Positions 1-5,481 of a stretch of DNA of 5,538 nucleotides are shown here, piece by piece. The notes beneath the pieces were generated by a model that saw only the letters and a program-made list of their open reading frames with translations, made no database searches and was not told the DNA's origin. How positions within the stretch are numbered: position 1 is the stretch's first letter; the number at the start of each line of letters is the position of its first letter. Both the position numbers and the translations under genes were made by a program. The stretch is taken from contig CAJZGD010000174.1 in assembly GCA_915275065.1 (NCBI GenBank), forward strand, positions 1 to 5,538, written 5' to 3'. This DNA is from an uncultured Corynebacterium sp. (GTDB lineage: Bacteria; Actinomycetota; Actinomycetes; Mycobacteriales; Mycobacteriaceae).

Positions 1-397
1 CCGAGGCCGGAGCCGCCGGTTTTGCGGTGACTTCGAAGTTGGGGCTGTAGCTGGTGTAGTCGTCTGTGGAGGTGAAGTGGAGACGGTGGGTACCGGTGGG
101 GAAATCGCATGGGATGTCGATCGTTCCCGACGCTGAGCCGGAATCGTCGATGGGCTGCTTGCCTGCCTCTTGGTCTTCATCAAGCGCAATATTGAGGGTT
201 TGACCTTTAGGGAAACCGTGCGCTTCGAAGTCAAGCGTGCTGCACTGTTCCACAGATGTGCTGGAGATCCAGGACGACGTGTTGGGTGTGTCTGGCTTGG
301 GGTTGGCGGGCGTGGCCCAGGCCGTTGGTGCAGCGGTTATAGCCCAGAACAGGGCTATGGCACCAACTGCTGCGGCGTTATGCGTACGGGAGGTCAT
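1..397 (-). CDS. Secreted Ig-like surface protein, C-terminal part outside the window
   Basis: The first 132 codons are present; the frame is open to the window edge, so the 3' part is missing. The ATG at 397 is preceded by AAGGA at 403-407 with 5-nt spacing. Residues 1-28 form a Sec signal peptide: an Arg-containing start, a hydrophobic core (about 9-23) and an AWA motif at 26-28, with cleavage before Thr29. The mature part begins with a Pro/Asn/Thr-rich stretch. It continues into a likely beta-sandwich (about 48-124) with the pattern GFPKGQTL, then DSGSASGTIDIP, then PTGTHRL, ending in FEV. This resembles, from memory, small Ig-like domains in actinobacterial surface and haem-uptake proteins. 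Two cysteines (52 and 97) could form a disulfide. After residue 125 the sequence turns Ala/Pro-rich, as a linker would. The gene starts 20 bp after the 816-residue gene and is probably its operon partner. The exact function is unknown. Confidence 0.85.
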   Translation of the reverse strand, partial: MTSRTHNAAAVGAIALFWAITAAPTAWATPANPKPDTPNTSSWISSTSVEQCSTLDFEAHGFPKGQTLNIALDEDQEAGKQPIDDSGSASGTIDIPCDFPTGTHRLHFTSTDDYTSYSPNFEVTAKPAAPAS

Positions 398-417
398 ACT
401 TTTCCTTGTGGTTTCGG

Positions 418-2868
418 TCAGCTGCGTCGGGGGCGTCGGAACGCATAGATCATGCTGGCCGTGAGAAGCGGAATGAGCATGGATGCGCCGATCATCCACC
501 AGTCGGCGGCGCTCATGACCCCGGCCTGCGCCGCGACTACCTTGTCGTCATTTTCGCCTTCGAAGGCGGCGTTTTTGATTTCGCCGAGTTTCATGTCAAC
601 CCAGCCGACGAGTTGGTCTTTTTCGTCCACCGCAGCGACGGTGTATTCACCATCGGGCAGGTCTTTGGTGTCGAGTTTGACGGAGCCGGTGGAGTCGAGT
701 TGCGCCCAGGCGATGCCGACTGGTTTTTGGGTAGTGTCGGCGGAGTAAATGTACAGGTAGGCCCAGTCACCGGATTTCAGCCGCGGGATTTTCATGGTGA
801 GGGTCTCGTTTTTGAGGGTCCCGGTCACACCGTGGGCGTTCTTTTGGGTGAGCTGGTCGCGGGTTTTCACCGGTGGTTTGGGGGTGTGTTTCGGCTGCGG
901 CTTCGAGCTTGCCGACGCAGAGTTGCTGGTGGTTGCTTTAGCAGAGCCGGCAGCGCCTGCGGCACGGGCCCCAGCAGCGGCGCGTCCGTTAGTGCTGGGA
1001 TTGACGACGCGGGCTCCGGTGGCGGAGCTGGCGCCATTGGTGCCGGTGGTGGCCCGGGTGGCCCCGGTTCCACCGGTGGAGCGGGTTGCGCCAGTTCCAC
1101 TGTTAGAGCGACTGGCGCCACCGGTTGTTGTGCCGGAGGTTCGAGTGCCGCCCACGCTGGTTCCCCGACCAGGGGTGCCACCAAGCAGGCTGCTGAGGCT
1201 TCCTAGGCCGCTCAGAGCATTGGTTGATGTGCCTTTTTGGGTGGTGGTTTTCGTTTTCGTCCCTCCAGCGGTACCACCGGTGGCCTTACCAGCCGTGCCG
1301 TTACCACTGGTACCGGTGCCGGGTTTGGTGCCGTTGGTGGTTCCGCCCTGACTGCCGGCCCGGGGGGTGGTGGTGGGTGTGGCGGTCTTTGTCGAATTAT
1401 TCAATCCGCCGGGCAATCCAGGGATATTGTTGTTGCCGGGCAATCCAGGGATATTGTTGTTGCCAGGCAGTCCGGGAATGTTGCTGCCACCGGATGAGCT
1501 CAGGGCGGCTAATGCTGCGGCCCCCAGGAGATTTTCAAATGCTTTGTCAACGTTCTTGATTTCTTTCAAGAGGTAGTTGATGTCTTTGATGGTGTCGCTG
1601 GAGCTGGACTCCTGCTGTTTCTTGGTCTCCTTGGGGGTTTGCGTTGATGTGGTTGCCTTCTGCGAGGTTCCCGAATTGTTGGGGGTCGACGAAGGAGGAG
1701 GTGTTAAAGAAGGAGTCGACGAAGGCCCCGGAGTGGCACTGGGTGTTGTTGGTGGAGTGGTGCTGCTCGTGGAAGGCGGTGTTTCGGGCGCAGTTGTCTT
1801 GCCCGAGTCGGTGGGCTCAGCCGATCCGCCAGGGGCTTGTGGTGGGGTCACAGCATTGGCGGCGGCAGAACCCAAGTCCTGAACCCCAGCCTTTGCCGAT
1901 TCAGCGGCTCCCTTGACTGCAGTCTCGCCTTCGGCGGCTTTCTCGGTAAGTTCGGCAACCTTCTCCTGAGCCTGCTTTTGGGCCGGAGCGGCAGCCGCAG
2001 CCATGGCCTGTGGTGCTGCTAGCGCGGACGCCCCCTGCCTTTCCACGTATTCTGTGCCACCAATGACCAGGGATTCGGTGGTCTTGTTCCGCTTGATGTC
2101 ATTAGCCGCAGCACCTGTTTCGAACGCAAGTTTGAGACCTTGGCCGGGGTTCAGGTTCTTGGGAAGCTCCCGTTCTTCTTCAAAAGTGCCGTCGTCCTTG
2201 GCCGTGATCTTCCAGTAAATTTCTGGATCAGGGGTCTGGCCGTCGGCGGGTGATTGTTGGGTTGCGGGGTTTTCCTGCTTGAAGATGGTCTCGGCGCCGG
2301 TCTGGGCATTGTAGCCCTTGAGCCTGACCAGAATGGTTGAGCCTTTACCGTCCTTGGTCTTCCAGTTTTCGCCCTTCAACCGAACCTTGCCGTTGGTGAG
2401 ATCAGTAATCTTCTTTGTGATGGTCACTTTGGCCTTGTCGGGAACGCCGTCGCCCTCCACCTCAACTTCGAAAGTTTCTTCGGACGCTTTAACCGAGTCA
2501 CCAAGCGCCTGCATTCCCTGTGTAACCTTATCAACGGCATCTTGGGCGCCTTTGACCACCTCGGCAGGTATTTGGTTTTCTACGTTGGGCGATGCCGGCA
2601 TCGTCACAGAAGGCACGGCAGCCGTGCCAGGGGGCTTCGTTTCATTACCCCCATTTGCCGGTGGTGGGGCGGCAGGGAGTCCCGGCATCGCCGGTACCTG
2701 CGGCTGGTTCCCGGCCAGCCCTTGAACAAGATTGTTAGCGTCTTTGAAGGGGTCCTGTGCAAACGCCGTCACTGGGGAAACACTGGAAGTCAGTAGCGAA
2801 GCAGTAATAACCGCGGCGGTCCGACGTGATCGACGCGATGGGTGATGAGGCTTTGATGAGGAGACCAT
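418..2868 (-). CDS. Large membrane-anchored surface protein with two Ig-like domains and a Ser/Thr/Gly-rich stalk
   Basis: This 816-residue protein starts at an ATG preceded by AGGA (2876-2879, 7-nt spacing). Residues 1-37 are a signal peptide with basic SRRSRR and an AFA cleavage motif before Gln38. Residues 40-100 are Pro/Ala/Asn-rich. Residues 130-275 look like an Ig-like domain (GENWKTKDGKGS at 166-177, YWKITAKDDGTF at 218-229, LAFETG at 247-252). Residues 281-340 are Ala-rich and helical. Residues 341-660 are low-complexity Pro/Ser/Thr then Gly/Thr, interrupted by an amphipathic helix (425-458) and a three-copy IPGLPG repeat (461-487). Residues 678-765 form a second beta domain (GDWAYLYIYS, LPDGEYTVAAVD, LVGWVDMKL). 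Residues 787-810 are a transmembrane helix ending in RRPRRS, so the body faces outside. There is no LPXTG and no cysteine. Both beta domains resemble, from memory, those beside HtaA domains in actinobacterial haem-uptake proteins, but no HtaA domain is visible. It lies 30 bp after the lipoprotein gene. A role in cell-surface capture is inferred. Confidence 0.9.
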   Translation of the reverse strand: MVSSSKPHHPSRRSRRTAAVITASLLTSSVSPVTAFAQDPFKDANNLVQGLAGNQPQVPAMPGLPAAPPPANGGNETKPPGTAAVPSVTMPASPNVENQIPAEVVKGAQDAVDKVTQGMQALGDSVKASEETFEVEVEGDGVPDKAKVTITKKITDLTNGKVRLKGENWKTKDGKGSTILVRLKGYNAQTGAETIFKQENPATQQSPADGQTPDPEIYWKITAKDDGTFEEERELPKNLNPGQGLKLAFETGAAANDIKRNKTTESLVIGGTEYVERQGASALAAPQAMAAAAAPAQKQAQEKVAELTEKAAEGETAVKGAAESAKAGVQDLGSAAANAVTPPQAPGGSAEPTDSGKTTAPETPPSTSSTTPPTTPSATPGPSSTPSLTPPPSSTPNNSGTSQKATTSTQTPKETKKQQESSSSDTIKDINYLLKEIKNVDKAFENLLGAAALAALSSSGGSNIPGLPGNNNIPGLPGNNNIPGLPGGLNNSTKTATPTTTPRAGSQGGTTNGTKPGTGTSGNGTAGKATGGTAGGTKTKTTTQKGTSTNALSGLGSLSSLLGGTPGRGTSVGGTRTSGTTTGGASRSNSGTGATRSTGGTGATRATTGTNGASSATGARVVNPSTNGRAAAGARAAGAAGSAKATTSNSASASSKPQPKHTPKPPVKTRDQLTQKNAHGVTGTLKNETLTMKIPRLKSGDWAYLYIYSADTTQKPVGIAWAQLDSTGSVKLDTKDLPDGEYTVAAVDEKDQLVGWVDMKLGEIKNAAFEGENDDKVVAAQAGVMSAADWWMIGASMLIPLLTASMIYAFRRPRRS
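889..1848 (-). other. Low-complexity stalk segment of the 816-residue protein
   Basis: These bases encode residues 341-660. The first part (to about residue 420) is rich in Pro, Ser and Thr with repeated PSSTP-like units; GTCGACGAAGG occurs twice, at 1685-1695 and 1715-1725. The later part (about 490-650) is rich in Gly, Thr, Ala and Ser with repeated GATR and GGT units. It separates the two beta domains, so a flexible, possibly glycosylated wall-spanning linker is the natural reading (inference). The skewed base use opens several long antisense frames, which are taken as by-products of composition. Confidence 0.7.
1408..1488 (-). repeat. Tandem 27-bp repeat encoding N-N-N-I-P-G-L-P-G
   Basis: Two identical 27-bp units (1411-1437 and 1438-1464) are followed by a degenerate 24-bp unit (1465-1488) lacking one Asn codon. 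On the minus strand they encode three IPGLPG-containing units at residues 461-487 of the 816-residue protein. The two outer copies are base-for-base identical, which suggests recent duplication and possible copy-number change by slippage. The reading frame is kept whatever the copy number. Confidence 0.92.
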
Positions 2869-2898
2869 AATGCAATCCTAAATATTGTGGGGATGTTA

Positions 2899-3888
2899 TT
2901 ATACTAGAAGTTCAACGATTTGGTCGACAATTGTATTCATCAGGAGCACACCACCGGCCGAAGTCCATAGTGAACCGTCTACCGGAATGATGTGGTCCTC
3001 CTGGTAGGCGCGCAGCCCAGTAAAACCCGGCACTCTGGCGGCTTCTACGACCGCTTTCTTAGCTCTTTCAACATCAACTGTACCAGCGCTTCCCCCGTTT
3101 CCCATCTCGTCGGCACCCCCCAAGGTGCCCAGAAAAATATAGTCAGCATCGATATCAGCAAGGTTTTCTCTAGGCACGGGTTCGGAGTGCCCTTCACCGT
3201 CCCGGTCCTGATTTGGGGGCCGATCCAGCCCTAAATCGGTGAGGGCGCGACCTGCGGGAAGCTCCTTCAGTATCAAGGAGGCGTTATCGCCTTGCCATCG
3301 AATAATGCTGAAGGTTTTGTTGCGGTATTTTTCCAGTTTCCGCTGGGCGGACTTGATTTTGTCATTATAGTCAGACACGAGATCGTCGGCTTCATCCGTC
3401 ATATTGAGGGCGTCCGCGGTGATCCGAAGGTTATCCCGCCAATCACCCCCGGCGTAACCGGTGTATGCGAGGGGCGCGATGGCGGTGAGCGATTCGAGTA
3501 TTTGTTGGTCGGTGCCGATGCTGGTGCCGTCGATAAGAATAAGGTCTGGTTTGGCTTCTTTTAACGCCCCATAGCTGGGCTGCGCCACATTGCCGAGTAT
3601 GGGCACACCGTGTCCTTTATCTTCTAGATAGCTAGGAATGGTTGATTGCCCGCGGCCGGCAGTACCCCCGATCAGCGTTGCCCCCAGCGCGAGGGCATTG
3701 TCGAGGGTGGGTTCGGACATGGCGGCGACCCGTTCCGGTCCGGCGGGCACCACAATGTTGTCGCCGAAAGCGTTTTTTATGATGCGGGTACCGCTTTGAC
3801 GTATCTTGCACGACGATAGCGCCAACCCCGCCGCGGTGAGACCTGCGAGGCTGAGGAAGGCACGGCGGCCGAGCTGTTTGTTATACAT
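2899..3888 (-). CDS. Tat-exported lipoprotein, FecB/FhuD-type iron-siderophore (or haem) ABC transporter substrate-binding protein
   Basis: The protein has 329 residues from the ATG at 3888, chosen because AGGA lies at 3895-3898 with 6-nt spacing and because it places the signal correctly. An upstream in-frame ATG at 3948 would run through the hairpin and put 20 residues before the signal. Residues 7-26 are a twin-arginine signal (GRRAFLS, then a hydrophobic run) and LSSC at 24-27 is a lipobox, so Cys27 is the lipidated first residue. The periplasmic-binding-protein class III fold (PF01497 type) is shown by PERVAAMSEPTLDNALALGA (51-70), KPDLILI (113-119), an APLAYTGYAGGDWRDNLR block (138-155), PVPRENLADIDADYIFLGT (237-255) and a C-terminal DQIVELL. 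Length is normal for the family. It delivers a ligand to a membrane permease, but neither permease nor ATPase is in the window. The ligand cannot be told from sequence; a siderophore is the best guess, haem second. It heads the operon with the 816-residue gene. Confidence 0.92.
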   Translation of the reverse strand: MYNKQLGRRAFLSLAGLTAAGLALSSCKIRQSGTRIIKNAFGDNIVVPAGPERVAAMSEPTLDNALALGATLIGGTAGRGQSTIPSYLEDKGHGVPILGNVAQPSYGALKEAKPDLILIDGTSIGTDQQILESLTAIAPLAYTGYAGGDWRDNLRITADALNMTDEADDLVSDYNDKIKSAQRKLEKYRNKTFSIIRWQGDNASLILKELPAGRALTDLGLDRPPNQDRDGEGHSEPVPRENLADIDADYIFLGTLGGADEMGNGGSAGTVDVERAKKAVVEAARVPGFTGLRAYQEDHIIPVDGSLWTSAGGVLLMNTIVDQIVELLV

Positions 3889-3910
3889 GTTTGTTCCTAC
3901 ACTATGATTG

Positions 3911-3946
3911 GCGCTTTTCGACGCTTGATGCGGCGTCGAAAAGCGC
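3911..3946 (-). other. Perfect 14-bp hairpin in the leader of the lipoprotein gene
   Basis: GCGCTTTTCGACGC (3911-3924) and GCGTCGAAAAGCGC (3933-3946) are exact inverse copies with an 8-nt loop. The element lies between the small-ORF stop and the lipoprotein ribosome binding site, with 12 nt between stem and AGGA. On the minus strand no T-run follows it, so it is not a normal intrinsic terminator for the operon. On the plus strand a T-rich stretch lies about 13 nt further on, but no plus-strand gene is seen. An mRNA-stabilising or processing stem, or an operator, is possible. Confidence 0.75.
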
Positions 3947-3963
3947 ACTCTTGTACATGTTTT

Positions 3964-4113
3964 TTATACAACAACTCGGCCGTAACGGCTACGCTGCTCG
4001 GAAGCCTCTTTCAGTAGCGATTTTGTCACTACCTCCGTCACCTGGTCTTCCGGGCTCACACTACGCCATGAAGCTTGACGACGCTCCTTCGGTGCTGTTT
4101 GTGGTAACCGCAC
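3964..4113 (-). CDS. Possible small protein or leader ORF (49 residues, GTG start)
   Basis: A frame of 49 codons runs from a GTG at 4113 to a TAA at 3964-3966. AGAAGG at 4121-4126 lies 7 nt before the GTG, which is a strong ribosome binding site. A TAA in frame at 4138-4140 rules out a longer upstream gene in this frame. The product is charged and soluble-looking: it begins VRLPQTAPKERRQASWRS and continues with a likely helix (about SPEDQVTEVVTKSLLKEASEQ), ending in RYGRVVV. It has no signal peptide and no membrane segment. I do not recognise it. It sits 75 bp upstream of the lipoprotein start, behind the same probable promoter, and could be a true small protein, a leader peptide, or chance. 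Evidence is the ribosome binding site, position and plausible composition; no homology was tested. Confidence 0.42.
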   Translation of the reverse strand: MRLPQTAPKERRQASWRSVSPEDQVTEVVTKSLLKEASEQRSRYGRVVV

Positions 4114-4139
4114 GGTTTCACCTTCTTTAGTGTTCCTTT

Positions 4140-4145
4140 ATTTTA
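4140..4145 (-). promoter_or_regulatory. Candidate -10 box for the small ORF and lipoprotein operon
   Basis: TAAAAT on the minus strand matches TATAAT at five of six bases and lies in an A+T-rich patch after the upstream terminator. It would start transcription about 20 nt before the small-ORF GTG. No good TTGACA-like -35 box is seen at 16-18 bp, which is common in corynebacteria. I found no convincing DtxR iron box here. Confidence 0.4.
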
Positions 4146-4192
4146 CTAAGGCATAGTCATATTTTTATGAAGCAAAATTGAAAGCAGCCTTA

Positions 4193-4243
4193 GCGCACAT
4201 AGAAACGTAGCAACGTGAAGAATCACGTTGCTACGGTGTGCGC
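4193..4243 (-). terminator. Probable terminator of the 267-residue protein gene
   Basis: A perfect 12-bp stem pairs 4206-4217 with 4224-4235 around a 6-nt loop. An outer 7-bp stem (GCGCACA at 4193-4199 with TGTGCGC at 4237-4243) encloses it, separated by an asymmetric internal loop. The structure begins 17 bp after the TAA of the upstream gene. On the minus strand the inner stem is followed by the short T-rich run TTTCT. The long stem and position favour a terminator; the weak T-run lowers certainty. Confidence 0.7.
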
Positions 4244-4259
4244 CACAATGAGTTGTTAT

Positions 4260-5063
4260 TTAAAACTTGAACCATCCCTGTGGGATCAGGCCTTGCTGCG
4301 TGAGGATGCCAACCACACCGGCGATGAGGGCCGGGATACCGATGGCTGCGGCGATGGCGAGCAGGACATCCTCGGGGTCATCCCTTAGTTCGTCAATGAG
4401 TTTGTTGGAGCTGGACTCACCAGGCTGAGCCGGATTGAATGGGTTAGGCGTAGGGTTGTTGCCTGGATTGGGCGTGGCTGGTGTTCCTTCTTGCTGGAAG
4501 GTATAGCTACATGAGTCACCCTCACGACCAGTTTCATTCACCCAGAATTCAACGCTGCGACTCAGCCACGCGCCACTATTCTCATCAACAGCCCAAAGGG
4601 TCAGAATGTTCTTGCCCTTGGACAGGCCACCCTGACCAATCCAGGAGGGGAGTACCGCCCGGACCTGGAAGCGACTTCCCTCGACGTTCCCAAAATCATC
4701 CGTTTCGTCAATCCGCAGCACCCGGCCGAATGCATCGACATCATCGCCACGTTCCTGATTGGGCCAGACAACGCCAGTGCGGGCGTCCCCATTCAAGGTC
4801 AAGAAGGGATCCGTCATGGAATAAAAATTATCGGCAGAAACATGAAGAATATCCCCTGGCCGATACGTCTTCCGGTCCAGACGGAAGTTGGAATTTTCGA
4901 GGCCTCGATCCTGCGGGCCAACAAAGCTAGCATTGCATTCTTTGATTTCCTGGGCACCGGCAGCCACAGGCATTGCGGTCAAACCGCCAGCAACGAGGGC
5001 CAATGAGGTGAAGCCGGCAAGTGCCCGTTGGGTTGCCTTTTTGGCAAATACGCTCTTGTGCAT
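4260..5063 (-). CDS. Secreted Ig-like protein with Pro/Asn linker and hydrophobic C-terminal segment
   Basis: The protein has 267 residues from the ATG at 5063, where GAGAGG (5071-5076) gives a 7-nt-spaced ribosome binding site and the product begins with a proper signal peptide. Upstream in-frame ATGs at 5078 and 5168 lack a good site and would spoil the signal. Residues 1-37 are a Sec signal peptide (basic start, core about 15-34, AGA motif before Gln38). Residues 40-190 look like a beta-sandwich with TYRPGDILHVSADNF (66-80) and a strand-rich region to SVEFWVNE. Cys43 and Cys185 are the only cysteines and may pair. A Pro/Asn linker (about 194-216) leads to an acidic helix and a hydrophobic segment (232-254), then a short tail ending GWFKF. 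No LPXTG and no strong basic stop-transfer are present, so its anchoring is unclear. It appears to be its own transcript, separated from the downstream operon by a terminator. Function is unknown. Confidence 0.88.
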   Translation of the reverse strand: MHKSVFAKKATQRALAGFTSLALVAGGLTAMPVAAGAQEIKECNASFVGPQDRGLENSNFRLDRKTYRPGDILHVSADNFYSMTDPFLTLNGDARTGVVWPNQERGDDVDAFGRVLRIDETDDFGNVEGSRFQVRAVLPSWIGQGGLSKGKNILTLWAVDENSGAWLSRSVEFWVNETGREGDSCSYTFQQEGTPATPNPGNNPTPNPFNPAQPGESSSNKLIDELRDDPEDVLLAIAAAIGIPALIAGVVGILTQQGLIPQGWFKF

Positions 5064-5070
5064 GAGCAGT

Positions 5071-5085
5071 CCTCTCATAGAGAGG
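5071..5085 (-). promoter_or_regulatory. Hairpin that contains the ribosome binding site of the 267-residue gene
   Basis: On the minus strand CCTCTC, a 3-nt loop TAT, and GAGAGG form a 6-bp perfect stem. The GAGAGG arm (5071-5076) is exactly the ribosome binding site for the ATG at 5063, so folding would hide it. Its 5' arm shares two bases (5084-5085) with the upstream inverted repeat. Confidence 0.6.
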
Positions 5086-5112
5086 TAAATAGCGGGGGTA
5101 ATGCTATTTACC
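5084..5112 (-). promoter_or_regulatory. Perfect 10-bp inverted repeat before the 267-residue gene
   Basis: On the minus strand GGTAAATAGC (5103-5112) and GCTATTTACC (5084-5093) are exact inverse copies around a 9-nt spacer ATTACCCCC. It lies 20 bp before the ATG. It may be an RNA stem competing with the ribosome-binding-site hairpin, or a dimeric repressor site. It does not match the DtxR consensus. Confidence 0.65.
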
Positions 5113-5156
5113 GTTACAGAATGGATAAAACTGAAGAAAAGCACAGAAGAGCCGAT

Positions 5157-5162
5157 AGTATA
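5157..5162 (-). promoter_or_regulatory. Candidate -10 box for the 267-residue gene
   Basis: TATACT on the minus strand matches the -10 consensus at five of six bases. It would give a leader of roughly 85-90 nt that includes both overlapping hairpins. The -35 region at 17 bp (TGAGTG) is poor, so the call is tentative. Confidence 0.35.
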
Positions 5163-5302
5163 TGACAAAGAATCACATACACTCAGCGCTACACTCGCTT
5201 GTACTCATGAGCATGACAGACTTGTCGACAAAGCGCAACCAGGAATCCCAGTTCAGATCTGATAAAATCCCACATAGCAAATGTGCGCTCAACGTGGGAA
5301 AA

Positions 5303-5332
5303 CAATCTTTTGGACGTCAATCTTTCGGACAT
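5303..5332. repeat. Tandem pair of 15-bp units
   Basis: CAATCTTTTGGACGT (5303-5317) is followed directly by CAATCTTTCGGACAT (5318-5332), identical at 13 of 15 positions. It lies in the A+T-rich spacer about 240 bp upstream of the 267-residue gene. It could be a pair of binding sites one and a half helical turns apart, or a small duplication. Confidence 0.6.
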
Positions 5333-5404
5333 TCAACACGCTAGAACATAAGAATTAGCTATACATAAATCCAGTCACAGAAGGTAGAAATATCCTTAAA
5401 ATTC

Positions 5405-5457
5405 TCCTGTCAATTCACGAAAAACTTTTTCGGAAATTACCCCTAGAATCCTGTCAA
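5405..5457 (-). promoter_or_regulatory. Two TTGACAGGA copies, possible -35 boxes
   Basis: TTGACAGGA occurs on the minus strand at 5405-5413 and again at 5449-5457, 44 bp apart. Each holds a perfect TTGACA -35 hexamer, but neither has a clear -10 box 16-18 bp downstream. Between them lies the palindrome CGAAAAA, one base, TTTTTCG (5418-5432). They may mark a distal promoter or a regulator site. Confidence 0.3.
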
Positions 5458-5481
5458 ACAAAAATAACAAACCCATAGCCT

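Noticed and set aside
406..1351. Long plus-strand open frames (266 and 185 codons) opposite the 816-residue gene
   Set aside because: They lie antisense to the Gly/Thr-rich stalk, have biased Gly/Ala/Val/Pro composition, and lack recognisable domains. They are explained by the skewed codons of the real gene.
418..2868. LPXTG sortase anchor or HtaA domain in the 816-residue protein
   Set aside because: The IPGLPG repeats lack the LPXTG pattern and the C-terminus is a plain helix plus RRPRRS. No stretch shows the expected HtaA features.
3889..3948. Upstream ATG at 3948 as the start of the lipoprotein
   Set aside because: It lacks a ribosome binding site, translates through the hairpin, and adds 20 residues before the twin-arginine motif. 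The ATG at 3888 fits better.
3891..4130. Plus-strand frame of 79 codons across the lipoprotein leader
   Set aside because: It runs through the 14-bp hairpin and antisense to the small GTG ORF, has no clear ribosome binding site, and its product shows no recognisable domain.
4141..4200. DtxR-type iron box upstream of the lipoprotein operon
   Set aside because: The best alignments to TTAGGTTAGCCTAACCTAA match only about half the positions, so iron control cannot be claimed from sequence.
5162..5344. Plus-strand frame of 60 codons ending with QSFGRQSFG
   Set aside because: No good ribosome binding site precedes it, and the peptide repeat merely reflects the 15-bp tandem pair in the spacer.
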